Source: Marinobacter salinexigens (GTDB lineage: Bacteria > Pseudomonadota > Gammaproteobacteria > Pseudomonadales > Oleiphilaceae). Taken from it: DNA of 64,000 nucleotides. The position numbers were made by a program, and so were the translations under genes. The stretch covers positions 544,223 through 608,222 of the forward strand of contig NZ_VTUU01000001.1 in assembly GCF_008370345.1 (NCBI RefSeq), read 5' to 3'. Numbering within the stretch: the first letter of the stretch is position 1; every line of letters starts with the position of its first letter. Below the pieces are notes generated by a model. The model saw only the letters and a program-made list of their open reading frames with translations, was not told where the DNA came from and did not search any database. Of this stretch, positions 33,391 through 40,960 are shown piece after piece.

Positions 33391-34320
33391 ATGCCAGATT
33401 ACAAAAGGATGGCGGGAGAGAAACAGGAATCACAGGTTTCGTACTTCCTTGATCGGTATTTTAGCCATGACGAGAACTACAAAGTCCTCAATAATCTCCA
33501 GATTGAGGTGAATGGTTTTAACTCTCAGATTGATCACCTGATCATTTACAAGGCCGGCTTCATCGTCGTTGAGAGTAAAAGCATTCAGGGCGCGGTAAGG
33601 GTAAATTCCCTGGGAGAGTGGGAGCGATCCTATAAGGATGAGTGGTTTGGCATTCCCTCGCCAGTGCAACAGGCTGCCGTGCAGATCGATAACCTCAAGG
33701 CACTTCTCCGGGAAAACAGAGCCCAAATGCTCGGAAAGATTCTGGGAATACAACAAGGCTTTGGAGCACGCCAGTACAAAACGGTGGTGGCCATTTCCAG
33801 TTCTGCACGGTTGGATCGTGACGCTATCCCTGCGGATATCTCACAACATATCGTTAAAACTGAGTTTCTGATTGATAAGATCAAAGACCTCACGCAAGCA
33901 GCTCAAAGTAGTCTAAAAAGCTTTGCAAAGACGGAGCCGCGTTTTAGCGATGAAGAGATGGATCAGATATACGCGTTCTTGAAGGATTACCAGCAGTCCA
34001 GCGAAGCATTGCAAAAGCCGGAGGCCAAGCCATCCAGTACGTCCGCTGAAGAGGCGACTTGTCCCGGACAAGAGTTCGTCACGGTGAGCTGTAAGAAGTG
34101 TGGTGAAACAGCCACTCTCTCTGCGCAATACGGCCGTTACGGCTACTACGTGCAATGCGCCAAATGCTCAACAAATACCGCCCTGAAGCATGCTTGCCCT
34201 GCCTGTGGATCGGGCTCTACCAAGACCCGGAAATCGAAATCCGATATGTACCTGGATTGCCAGTCTTGCAGCAAAAGCACACCATTTTCTGTTAAGTGGG
34301 GAACTGCCGGCTCCAGCTAA
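33391..34320 (+). CDS. NERD-domain nuclease-related protein with C-terminal zinc ribbons
   Basis: A 309-residue protein. Residues about 15-130 form a NERD domain: LNNLQIEVNGFNSQIDHLII supplies the acidic residue and QIDH, and GFIVVESKSIQG the E-x-K of a restriction-endonuclease-like core. Residues 140-205 are helical. The C-terminal 80 hold paired zinc-ribbon motifs (CKKCGETA, CAKCSTN, CPACGSG, CQSCSKS). Such proteins may bind or cut nucleic acid, but few are tested. It lies just beyond the last attC and could be chromosomal or accessory. AAGGAAGGG precedes the ATG. Confidence 0.85.
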   Translation: MPDYKRMAGEKQESQVSYFLDRYFSHDENYKVLNNLQIEVNGFNSQIDHLIIYKAGFIVVESKSIQGAVRVNSLGEWERSYKDEWFGIPSPVQQAAVQIDNLKALLRENRAQMLGKILGIQQGFGARQYKTVVAISSSARLDRDAIPADISQHIVKTEFLIDKIKDLTQAAQSSLKSFAKTEPRFSDEEMDQIYAFLKDYQQSSEALQKPEAKPSSTSAEEATCPGQEFVTVSCKKCGETATLSAQYGRYGYYVQCAKCSTNTALKHACPACGSGSTKTRKSKSDMYLDCQSCSKSTPFSVKWGTAGSS

Positions 34321-34380
34321 GAACCCCAGTGTCAAGATAATAAACTGCTGGATACTCGGCGCTGGAGCGACCTGATCGGC

Positions 34381-35331
34381 TCAGATGAACGTCCAGGCCA
34401 ACACCCTCGTCATCTTATTCCCCTGCTTCATGTCTATTTCCCGACAATCAACGGCACCAAGCTTACGAATCAACTTCTTTGCCGGCTTCACATTGTCGGC
34501 TTTTGAAACCAGGCTGGTGAACCAGCGGCATTGAGTTGAATACGTCTGGCTTTCTCTTATCAGTTTTTTCAGAAACAGCTGTTCACCGCCCTTACACCAA
34601 AGCTCCGCTTCCAGCCCGCCAAAATTCAGAGACGGGGACTCGGCTTTTGTCTTTCGTTCACCGCGGCTCCGAGCAAGGTTATTGCGCTTGAGCCGGTTAC
34701 CCTTAATCGCGTCATCAAGCGAGGCATGGAAGGGCGGGTTACAGACGCTGACGTCAAAGAATTCCCCAGGCTGAATGATCCCTTCAAACATGTGGTTTTT
34801 ATCGTGCTGGGTGCGCAGCGTGAAGCGGTCTTTGAGGGTGGGGTTGTTGGCGATAATCCTGGCGACGTTCTCAAGCGACTGGGTGTTTATGTCACTGCCG
34901 ACACACTGCCAGCCGTAAATCTGGCAGGCCAGCAGCGGGTAGATGCCATTGGCGCCCGTCCCTATATCGAGCAGCTTGATGCCCGGCTGTTCAAGGCCAG
35001 GTTGATGCCCAAGCAGGTCGGCCACGTAGTGGATATAATCGGCTCGGCCCGGAATGGGAGGGCAAAGGGCGCCTTCCGGGATATCCCAATCGACAATGTT
35101 GTAGTACCGGTTTAGCAACGCAGCGTTGAGGGTTTTAACCGCCAGTGGGTCTGCGAAATCGATGGAAAGGTTGCCATGAGCATTCGGTTTCACATAGGGA
35201 GCGAGTGCTGGGTGGCTTTCTACCAGGGCTTGGAAGTCATAGCCCTGGTTGTGCAGATTCCGTGGGTGCAGGGCCTTGCGAGCGGGCTTTTTAGAAACCG
35301 GAACAGGGCGGTTGTTTGGGTTCATAGTCAT
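34381..35331 (-). CDS. rlmF: 23S rRNA (adenine-1618-N6)-methyltransferase RlmF
   Basis: A 316-residue SAM-dependent methyltransferase. After a basic start (MTMNPNNRPVPVSKKPARKALHPRN) come LHPRNLHNQGYDF, the SAM-binding LLDIGTGANGIYPLL and the catalytic SVCNPPFHASLDDA with NPPF, typical of N6-adenine methylases. The C-terminal WFTSLVSKADNVKPAKKL segment is specific to RlmF (YbiN). It modifies A1618 of 23S rRNA before ribosome assembly. Two ATGs two codons apart compete as start. Confidence 0.94.
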   Translation of the reverse strand: MTMNPNNRPVPVSKKPARKALHPRNLHNQGYDFQALVESHPALAPYVKPNAHGNLSIDFADPLAVKTLNAALLNRYYNIVDWDIPEGALCPPIPGRADYIHYVADLLGHQPGLEQPGIKLLDIGTGANGIYPLLACQIYGWQCVGSDINTQSLENVARIIANNPTLKDRFTLRTQHDKNHMFEGIIQPGEFFDVSVCNPPFHASLDDAIKGNRLKRNNLARSRGERKTKAESPSLNFGGLEAELWCKGGEQLFLKKLIRESQTYSTQCRWFTSLVSKADNVKPAKKLIRKLGAVDCREIDMKQGNKMTRVLAWTFI

Positions 35332-35353
35332 TACCCCCTATACCCGGCTTTCG

Positions 35354-35698
35354 TCAGCCGCAGCACTTCTTGAATTTGATGCCACTACCGCAGGGGCAGG
35401 GATCGTTGCGGGATGGCGATTTTGCCGTGGTGACCGTCCCACCTTTATTCAGGATAGCGGTGAGCTCGTTGATGGATTCAACGGCGCCCTCTCGGGTATC
35501 AACCGAAATAGTCGCGTGCAGCTTCGCGCTGGCCACCTGGGCCTCAATTTCCTGCTTGCGTGCTTCACTGGTCACCACCAGTGTGAGCGGATACTTCTTG
35601 CTGCCGCTCTTTTGGCTGGCGTTGGTCTGAAAGCCGCCGTAAGCGGTATGGTGCTGCCGCGCGTCCTGCCGACCCTTGTAGAAGAATTTATCTGACAT
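35354..35698 (-). CDS. SEC-C metal-binding motif protein (PBPRA1643 type)
   Basis: A 114-residue protein opening MSDKFFYKGRQDARQHHTAYGGFQTN and closing with a SEC-C zinc motif, NDPCPCGSGIKFKKCCG, like that at the C-terminus of SecA. The middle (YPLTLVVTSEARKQEIEAQVA) is a small alpha/beta domain. This is a conserved gammaproteobacterial family without assigned function. It ends 23 bases before rlmF on the same strand. Confidence 0.88.
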   Translation of the reverse strand: MSDKFFYKGRQDARQHHTAYGGFQTNASQKSGSKKYPLTLVVTSEARKQEIEAQVASAKLHATISVDTREGAVESINELTAILNKGGTVTTAKSPSRNDPCPCGSGIKFKKCCG

Positions 35699-35985
35699 GC
35701 TGATATCCTGATGGGGAAAATGCCCAGGCTCTTACCGGGGGGAGTCTTTTAGCATGCTTGCAGATACGGTGATATAGGGAAATCCGGGATAAAGCTATTT
35801 TTCAGGGCTTTTGATATGGAAAATCATCTCAAAGAGTTCACTGGCGCGGATGAGATCGCTCAGCTTCTCGGTATAGATAAATTGTGAGCAGGCGCTCACG
35901 AAGGGCATGGGTGTAATGTTAATTACACTGGGTGGATACGTTGCCAAGCAAGCAATGAGACACCGATGCCCATCAGGATGTAACG

Positions 35986-36315
35986 ATGATCAACATTAGT
36001 TCAGAAGAGGCCTTGTCCGAACTGCTGCGTTCGAACCCGGCGGTGCTGTTGCTCTTTGGTGGAGCGCACTGCGGTGTCTGCCAGGCTATTAAGCCCCAAC
36101 TCGAAAAGCTCGCGAATGAAGAATTCCCGAAACTGGTGACGGCCTACATTGATTGCCAGGAAGCAGCCGCACCGGTATGCGCTGCTCGCAGCATTTTTTC
36201 TCTGCCGGTTGTCCAGCTTTGGTTTGGCGGGCAGCGATTCGCGGTATTCGTGAGGGTGTTTTCTCTTGGTGAGGTGCGTTCAGCACTGGAGCGACCTTAT
36301 CGGCTCATGCTTTGA
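35986..36315 (+). CDS. Thioredoxin-family protein
   Basis: A 109-residue thioredoxin fold protein with active site HCGVC (redox CxxC) in LLFGGAHCGVCQAIKPQLEKL and the cis-proline region FSLPVVQLWFGGQ. The CGVC pair replaces the CGPC of thioredoxin, which shifts redox potential. There is no signal peptide, so it acts in the cytosol. The ATG lacks a strong ribosome site (AACG only). Its partner is unknown. Confidence 0.88.
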   Translation: MINISSEEALSELLRSNPAVLLLFGGAHCGVCQAIKPQLEKLANEEFPKLVTAYIDCQEAAAPVCAARSIFSLPVVQLWFGGQRFAVFVRVFSLGEVRSALERPYRLML

Positions 36316-36374
36316 ACGCTGAAACGAGCCAGTGCCCATGTGACGGCTACAAGACTTTTTAGGAGCAGAATGCA

Positions 36375-37016
36375 TTGAATCAGAAAGGAACTCTCGCCAC
36401 ATGGAATGATGCCAAGGGGTTTGGTTTTATTACCCCAGAGAATGGTGGTGAACGGGTGTTTGCCCACATCAGCAGTTATGCGGGCCGTGGCCGTCCGGTT
36501 GCCAGCCGAAAGGTGACGTTCACCCTCACGAAGGACCGCCAGGGCAAGCTGAGGGCAGGGCGTTTCCAATACGCTGGGGCGGCAAAGGTGGGTGCCAGCA
36601 TGGCCCCTGGATTCTGGTTGGCGGCTACGGTGGTACTGGTGTTTTTCGCAGCTCTGGCCGGCCTGTTCCATCAGGGCTATCTGCCGGTCGCGATCCTGGC
36701 AGCCTACGGCGGGGTGAGCCTGGTGGTGTTTGTCATGTACTGGATCGATAAGCGGGCAGCACAGCGGGGTGCCCAACGTATTGCTGAGAACACGCTGCAC
36801 TTGTTTGAGGTGTGCTGTGGCTGGCCGGGTGCTTTGCTAGCCCAGCAGGCTTTCCGGCATAAGACGCGGAAGAGGAGCTATCGGTTCGTGTTCTGGCTGG
36901 CGGTTCTGGCTAATCTGGGCGCCTTGGGTTGGTTGCTGGTGGCTCCGGAGGCTATGAGTATGCGTCAGCAGTTGGGCTTCGATTTGTCGAAGTCGTTGTG
37001 GCCGCTTATCTGGTAG
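36375..37016 (+). CDS. Cold-shock domain / DUF1294 membrane protein
   Basis: A 213-residue fusion with a TTG start, chosen because AGGAG lies nine bases upstream and the product begins MNQKGTLATWNDAKGFGFITPENGG, a complete cold-shock domain with RNP-1-like KGFGFI. Residues about 75-130 hold two helices and a linker; 135-213 is DUF1294 with YWIDKRAAQRGAQRIAENTLH and two more helices. The fusion is widespread; it is thought to be a membrane-attached nucleic-acid-binding protein, role unknown. Confidence 0.9.
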   Translation: MNQKGTLATWNDAKGFGFITPENGGERVFAHISSYAGRGRPVASRKVTFTLTKDRQGKLRAGRFQYAGAAKVGASMAPGFWLAATVVLVFFAALAGLFHQGYLPVAILAAYGGVSLVVFVMYWIDKRAAQRGAQRIAENTLHLFEVCCGWPGALLAQQAFRHKTRKRSYRFVFWLAVLANLGALGWLLVAPEAMSMRQQLGFDLSKSLWPLIW

Positions 37017-37286
37017 CTCGAAGTGCGTGCGCACTCAGAATGGAGGCGAATGCAGGTTATAGCCCATTTTTGCATCAAGTTTCCCTAACCCTTGCGGCGT
37101 AACGCTCCCAGCTGGTTAACCCTAGGTTCCCAACAAAGTTATCCACAGCTTTTGTGAGTAACGTTTGTGGCAATCCCCAATTTAACTTGGGTATTGCTGA
37201 GCATTTGCTTACCATGGGTGCGATGGGTACCAGTGAAGGTGCCCATAGAAAATGGATGATTCTTCAAGGACTGAAGGAACAAAGGA

Positions 37287-37586
37287 ATGAGCAAGAAAGT
37301 TGTATTGCTGGGCGATTTGGGAACGGATCACCAGGGTTTCCCGCCTACACCGGTTATCGCCGGCTCCCCCGATGTACTGATTGACGGCAAACCCGTTGCC
37401 CGCGTGGGTGATCCTCTCGCCCCACACTCGAAACCCAAACATCCTCCCCATCCGCGTTCTATCGCTGCCGGTTCGGCAACGGTGCTGATCAATGGCATTC
37501 CTGCCGCTGTGACAGGCGGTGCCATTTCCTGCGGCGGTGTCACCATCGGCAGTAGTAGTGTTGTTATTGGTGATACGCACTCTTAA
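37287..37586 (+). CDS. PAAR-domain protein (type VI secretion spike tip)
   Basis: A 99-residue PAAR protein: GDLGTDHQGFPPTPVIAGSPDVLIDGKPVARVGD (in part), PHPRSIAAGSATVLINGIPAAVTGG and CGGVTIGSSSVVIGD are the repeated beta-hairpins with the zinc His/Cys set. PAAR caps the VgrG spike and often precedes an effector gene. No VgrG or other T6SS gene is in the window, so it is an orphan module. The next gene, an ankyrin-type protein, probably belongs to it. Confidence 0.92.
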   Translation: MSKKVVLLGDLGTDHQGFPPTPVIAGSPDVLIDGKPVARVGDPLAPHSKPKHPPHPRSIAAGSATVLINGIPAAVTGGAISCGGVTIGSSSVVIGDTHS

Positions 37587-37697
37587 GCGCGGTTTGCTCG
37601 TTAAGCATTACGATCTGCTGGAGGCGATTACTTCAATGGGATCGGTTGGTATTGGCGGGGCATGCCACTTGTACACGGCTCAAGGAGGAGCTGCCCA

Positions 37698-38330
37698 TTG
37701 ATTAACTTTTTCTCACGCCGTAAGAGAACGCTCACCTTTGTTGGGGTGTTTCTGGCTATTGCCCTGACATTTTTCCCGATGGCCTATCGCACATGGGCTT
37801 TCGGTTCTGATGCCTGGGGGCTCACCGTTATTGCGCTTCTTGATCCCGAGGAAGTGCCTTGGAACCCGTTCAATTCCGATAGCCTGCTGATCCGGCCAGC
37901 TGCCGCCTATTGGCTTCTGACGCACTCCGACTGGCCGTATGAGAGGTGCGGAAGAGCGATGAGTGCGATGGAAGGGTGTTCACAACCTCTGATCAATTTT
38001 GTCGGCGCATCCCTGGATTTGCAGGACGAAGATTCCATTATGCGCCGTCGTGGTTACGGGTTACTCAAACATTTCGCGGCAAGAGGCGAGCCCGTTAATG
38101 GCTATTACCATGGGCTCGCACCGGTGCATGAGGCGGTACTTTACGCCAACGTTGATTACCTTCGCGCTTTGCTGCAGCTGGGTGCGGACCCATACTTAAC
38201 CATCGAGAGCCCTAAAAAGGATTTTCACGGTTTTGATGCTTTTGAGTTTGCAGCGCTCCTGCAGTCCCGGAATGAATCTGTCTATCAGGCAGTTTGTAAA
38301 GCGCTTACCGATTGGCGGCGCGGGCTTTGA
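37698..38330 (+). CDS. Membrane-anchored ankyrin-type protein linked to PAAR
   Basis: A 210-residue protein. I prefer the TTG at 37698, seven bases after a perfect AAGGAGGAG, over the ATG at 37662 that would place the ribosome site inside the coding region. The N-terminus has one hydrophobic helix (TLTFVGVFLAIALTFFPMAY); the C-terminal half has ankyrin-like units (YHGLAPVHEAVLYANVDYLRALLQLGADPYL) ending with EFAALLQSRNESVYQAVCKAL. Ankyrin proteins beside PAAR genes are often immunity proteins or adaptors; here an effector proper is not seen. Confidence 0.75.
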   Translation: MINFFSRRKRTLTFVGVFLAIALTFFPMAYRTWAFGSDAWGLTVIALLDPEEVPWNPFNSDSLLIRPAAAYWLLTHSDWPYERCGRAMSAMEGCSQPLINFVGASLDLQDEDSIMRRRGYGLLKHFAARGEPVNGYYHGLAPVHEAVLYANVDYLRALLQLGADPYLTIESPKKDFHGFDAFEFAALLQSRNESVYQAVCKALTDWRRGL

Positions 38331-38343
38331 GAGCCTCCAGGAA

Positions 38344-38634
38344 TCACGCTGATGCGCGGCCGTCTTCTACTGCCTCGAGTTTTACGCGAAAGCCACAAGC
38401 GGCAGCGTATTTATTGAGCGTGCTCCAGCTTGGATTGCCCCTGCCACGCTCTAGCCTGGAAATATTGCTTTTATTGGTTCCGAGTTTGCGGGCGACGTCT
38501 TCCTGAGTGAGGCCTGCTTTGGTTCTCATGTTGATCAACTGGTCTATTAGGTTAAATTCGTCATGGAGGGCCTCGTACTCTTTACGAACCTCGGTATTTT
38601 CCAGTGCCTTCTTTTTAAATTCTCTGAATTTCAT
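38344..38634 (-). CDS. higA: HigA-type antitoxin (XRE helix-turn-helix)
   Basis: A 96-residue protein with an N-terminal helical stretch (FREFKKKALENTEVRKEYEAL) and an XRE domain (MRTKAGLTQEDVARKLGTNKSNISRLERGRGNPSWSTL in part). It follows the toxin gene with a four-base overlap, the reversed order typical of HigBA and related phage-type pairs. It should neutralise the toxin and, as dimer, bind the palindrome at 38976-38995. Confidence 0.88.
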   Translation of the reverse strand: MKFREFKKKALENTEVRKEYEALHDEFNLIDQLINMRTKAGLTQEDVARKLGTNKSNISRLERGRGNPSWSTLNKYAAACGFRVKLEAVEDGRASA

Positions 38635-38954
38635 GATTTTCTGACCTCCTTTAACCGTGCTTTGGCAAGTTCCAGGTCTTTCTTCGGTGTTTTTTGATCT
38701 TTTTTGACGAATGCATGTAAAACAATGATTCGTTTGCCATGCATATAGCAGAATATTCCTCTCCCGATCCCTTCCTTGGCCTTGGCGCGGATTTCGAATA
38801 GATCATTACCAAGAGACTTTGTATGAGGTTCACCAAGGTTGGCGCCGTGTTTTTCCATCAGCTCCATCAGACGAACCAATCTTGCTTGAATCTTAGGTGG
38901 CATCCGCGCCAGGTCCTCGTCTACTTTCCTGTAGAACTCAATTTCCCAGACCAT
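38631..38954 (-). CDS. higB: RelE/HigB-superfamily toxin (Gp49-like)
   Basis: A 107-residue RelE-fold ribonuclease toxin: VWEIEFYRKVDEDLARMPPKIQARLVRLMELMEKHGANL (in part), EPHTKSLGNDLFEIRAKAKEGIGRGIFCYMHGKRIIVLHAF and KKDQKTPKKDLELAKARLKE. The KSL...LFEIR and closing HAFVKK segments are the active-site strands of this family, which cleaves ribosome-bound mRNA. It starts 21 bases from the operator palindrome and overlaps the antitoxin gene. Confidence 0.9.
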   Translation of the reverse strand: MVWEIEFYRKVDEDLARMPPKIQARLVRLMELMEKHGANLGEPHTKSLGNDLFEIRAKAKEGIGRGIFCYMHGKRIIVLHAFVKKDQKTPKKDLELAKARLKEVRKS

Positions 38955-38975
38955 TTATACTCCTTCCCTGTTTGG

Positions 38976-38995
38976 GGTTATCTTATATGATAACC
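38976..38995. promoter_or_regulatory. Operator palindrome of the HigB-HigA pair
   Basis: GGTTATC and GATAACC flank TTATAT to form a perfect 20-bp inverted repeat, 21 bases upstream of the toxin start on the minus strand. The TTATAT centre could overlap the -10 region. Binding by the adjacent XRE antitoxin is inferred. Confidence 0.8.
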
Positions 38996-39101
38996 TCAAT
39001 TGAGTAAACGTGACGAAGGCCCGCCCATTGATCAAAAAGCAGAAGGGTATGTTGCGGTAAACCCCAAACGCCACCGGGCCGTAATATGCGTTAGACTCCA
39101 G

Positions 39102-39137
39102 CAAAGCCACCAAAGCCACCAAAGCCACCAAAGCAGC
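39102..39137 (+). repeat. Short 9-bp tandem repeat upstream of the DUF2750 gene
   Basis: CAAAGCCAC is repeated three times perfectly, then once as CAAAGCAGC, immediately before the ribosome site of the gene at 39151. Slippage here would change the distance between promoter and gene, not the reading frame. Confidence 0.9.
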
Positions 39138-39150
39138 ACCGGAGCCATTC

Positions 39151-39537
39151 ATGAGCGATAACCCCTTACAACAGATTCTCGGACTGGATGGCGAAGGGCG
39201 GTATGACTACTTCCTGGATGCCGTTGTGGATGAGCGGGACGTCTGGATTCTGGTGAATGTAGACAACCAGTTCCTCAAAATCGTTGCTGAAGAAGACGGC
39301 GTGGCTTACCTGCCAGTCTGGCCAACCCAAGAGTTTGCCGGGCACTACGCGGCCGGGGCCGATGGCCTTACGCCGAAGGCGGTTTCATTGCCGGATTTCT
39401 TCCGAAAATGGGTGCCGGGTTTAACCCGTGATGGTATTGAGGTGGGCGTGTTCCCGGGCGCAGATGAGGAGCTTTGGATTACCTCCCCGGAGGAACTCAA
39501 GCACGATCTCCAGGAAGTGATGTCCAACGCATTCTGA
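39151..39537 (+). CDS. DUF2750-domain protein
   Basis: A 128-residue soluble protein that reads as a complete DUF2750 domain: RYDYFLDAVVDERDVWILVN, VAYLPVWPTQEFAGHYA and SLPDFFRKWVPGLTRDGIEVGVFPG, ending in a helix. The family has no known function. No signal or catalytic motif is evident. It ends 14 bases before a DsbA-family gene. The 9-bp repeats lie right upstream of its CCGGAG ribosome site. Confidence 0.88.
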   Translation: MSDNPLQQILGLDGEGRYDYFLDAVVDERDVWILVNVDNQFLKIVAEEDGVAYLPVWPTQEFAGHYAAGADGLTPKAVSLPDFFRKWVPGLTRDGIEVGVFPGADEELWITSPEELKHDLQEVMSNAF

Positions 39538-39551
39538 TTGAGGGAGCCCTG

Positions 39552-40208
39552 ATGAAAACTCTGCAGATTGATCTCGTTTCCGATATTGCCTGTCCATGGT
39601 GCGCCATTGGCTACGCCCGGCTGGAAAAGGCCATGGAGGCCCTCGCTTCCGAGCTGGCGTTTTCTGTGCAGTGGCATGCGTTTGAATTGAATCCGGATCA
39701 CTCCGGTGATGGCGAGCCTATCCTTCCGGCACTGGCGAAAAAATACGGCCGGAGTGAAGAGGAGATGCGCGCCACGCAGGAGCAGATGATCGGGATAGCC
39801 ACCGATCTGGGGCTGAACTTTGAAAAGATGCAGGAGCGGTACACCTGCAATACCTTTGATGCCCATCGCCTGGTTAAGTGGGCAGCGGGTTACGGCAAGC
39901 AGACCGAACTGAAAAAGGCGTTGTTTGAAGCCTATTTCGGCAAAGCTGCGAATATGTCAGCCCCTGAAGTGCTGGCCGAGTGCGTTGAGGCGGCCGGGCT
40001 GGATGTGTCTGAGGCCCGTGAGGTCTTGGCCGGCGATCAGTTCGCGCAGGAAGTCCGGGAGGATGAGGCGACCTATCAGCAGGCGGGTGTGTCGTCGGTA
40101 CCGGCGTTTATTATCAATAACCGATACCTGATCTCCGGGGCGCAGGAGCCAGAAACGCTGGTTAACGCCTTCAAGGAAATTGCCAGCGAATCGGAGCAGG
40201 CGTCCTGA
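39552..40208 (+). CDS. DsbA-family (FrnE-like) oxidoreductase
   Basis: A 218-residue protein started at MKTLQIDLVSDIACPWCAIG behind AGGGAG; the frame from 39474 overlaps DUF2750. The N-terminal CPWC is the redox pair, with the helical insert VQWHAFELNPD...RYTCNTFDAHRLVKWA and the cis-proline SSVPAFIINNRY typical of the cytosolic FrnE/polyketide DsbA subgroup. No signal peptide, so not a periplasmic folding catalyst. Likely role: thiol or isomerase chemistry under stress. Confidence 0.9.
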   Translation: MKTLQIDLVSDIACPWCAIGYARLEKAMEALASELAFSVQWHAFELNPDHSGDGEPILPALAKKYGRSEEEMRATQEQMIGIATDLGLNFEKMQERYTCNTFDAHRLVKWAAGYGKQTELKKALFEAYFGKAANMSAPEVLAECVEAAGLDVSEAREVLAGDQFAQEVREDEATYQQAGVSSVPAFIINNRYLISGAQEPETLVNAFKEIASESEQAS

Positions 40209-40227
40209 GGCAGCCGATCCAGCCAGG

Positions 40228-40497
40228 CAGTTTCCCAATGACAAGGAAGCGTTGGTGAATACATACACCACGCTACGAAGTGGAAGGTTTCAGACGCCTG
40301 ATGAGCTACGCTAGGTATTTCCATCCCTGGATAATTTTAAATACCGGGATAAGTGGTGGGTGATCGACATCGGAGGCAATAACTTACGGCTGATTGCCTT
40401 CATAGAGTTTCGTGATCGTCGCATGTATGTGAAACACATTTGTAGTCATGCCGAATATGACCGGTTGACGGATAAGTATCGTCGTAATAGGGAGTGA
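40228..40497 (+). pseudogene. HigB-family toxin interrupted by an amber codon
   Basis: In one frame the sequence reads FPNDKEALVNTYTTLRSGRFQTPDELR, TAG (40312-40314), then VFPSLDNFKYRDKWWVIDIGGN, NLRLIAFIEFRDRRMYVK and HICSHAEYDRL, which is the HigB fold in order. The stop lies where the family usually has Lys (an AAG-to-TAG change). The first 20-25 residues of a normal HigB are also not recognisable upstream. The toxin is therefore probably dead, or made only by suppression. The antitoxin gene starts six bases beyond the stop. Confidence 0.8.
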
Positions 40498-40502
40498 GGC
40501 TT

Positions 40503-40919
40503 ATGTTATCGCCTGCTTTTGTTGAATTCAGAGATGCCTTGGCGCAGGTGCCTTTTATAGCTCGTATTGAGGATCAGAATGACTACGAGCGAGCGCTGGA
40601 GCTGATGGACCAGTTGGTGGATGACTACGACGCCAATAAACTGCTGATTGAGATTCTGTCTGTCAGCATTGAGCGCTGGGAAGATCTGGCCGCAGAGTTT
40701 TCTGATTTTAATGCCGCTGTCGCTGAAACCGACCAGGGCATCGCCGTACTGAAAACCTTGATGGCTCAGCATGATCTGGGGGTTGCTGATCTGCCAGAGT
40801 TGGGATCAAAAGGTAATGTGAGCAAAATTCTCAATGGGGCGGAAGGGAAAAAGCTCACTCGTAAACATATGGAAGCCTTGGGCAAGCGCTTTGGGGTGCC
40901 CCCTGCGCTGTTCTTCTAA
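40503..40919 (+). CDS. higA: HigA-type antitoxin, apparently orphaned
   Basis: A 138-residue protein started at MLSPAFVEFRDAL, eight bases after GGAG; a GTG three codons upstream is possible. The first 80 residues are the acidic helical domain seen in HigA proteins that pair with HigB toxins (YERALELMDQLVDDYDAN), the rest an XRE domain (DLPELGSKGNVSKILNGAEGKKLTRKHMEALGKRFGV). Intact although the toxin gene before it is interrupted, as is usual when the toxin decays first. Confidence 0.88.
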   Translation: MLSPAFVEFRDALAQVPFIARIEDQNDYERALELMDQLVDDYDANKLLIEILSVSIERWEDLAAEFSDFNAAVAETDQGIAVLKTLMAQHDLGVADLPELGSKGNVSKILNGAEGKKLTRKHMEALGKRFGVPPALFF

Positions 40920-40960
40920 GATGCAGAAATCGGGTACCCGCAACTGAGCTTTCTCTACTA

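Noticed and set aside
35816..35887. 23-codon frame MENHLKEFTGADEIAQLLGIDKL
   Set aside because: Too short, no ribosome site of note and no neighbouring partner.
37139..37147. TTATCCACA, a perfect DnaA box
   Set aside because: Single copy with no cluster, AT-rich unwinding region or dnaA/dnaN genes; not evidence for an origin.
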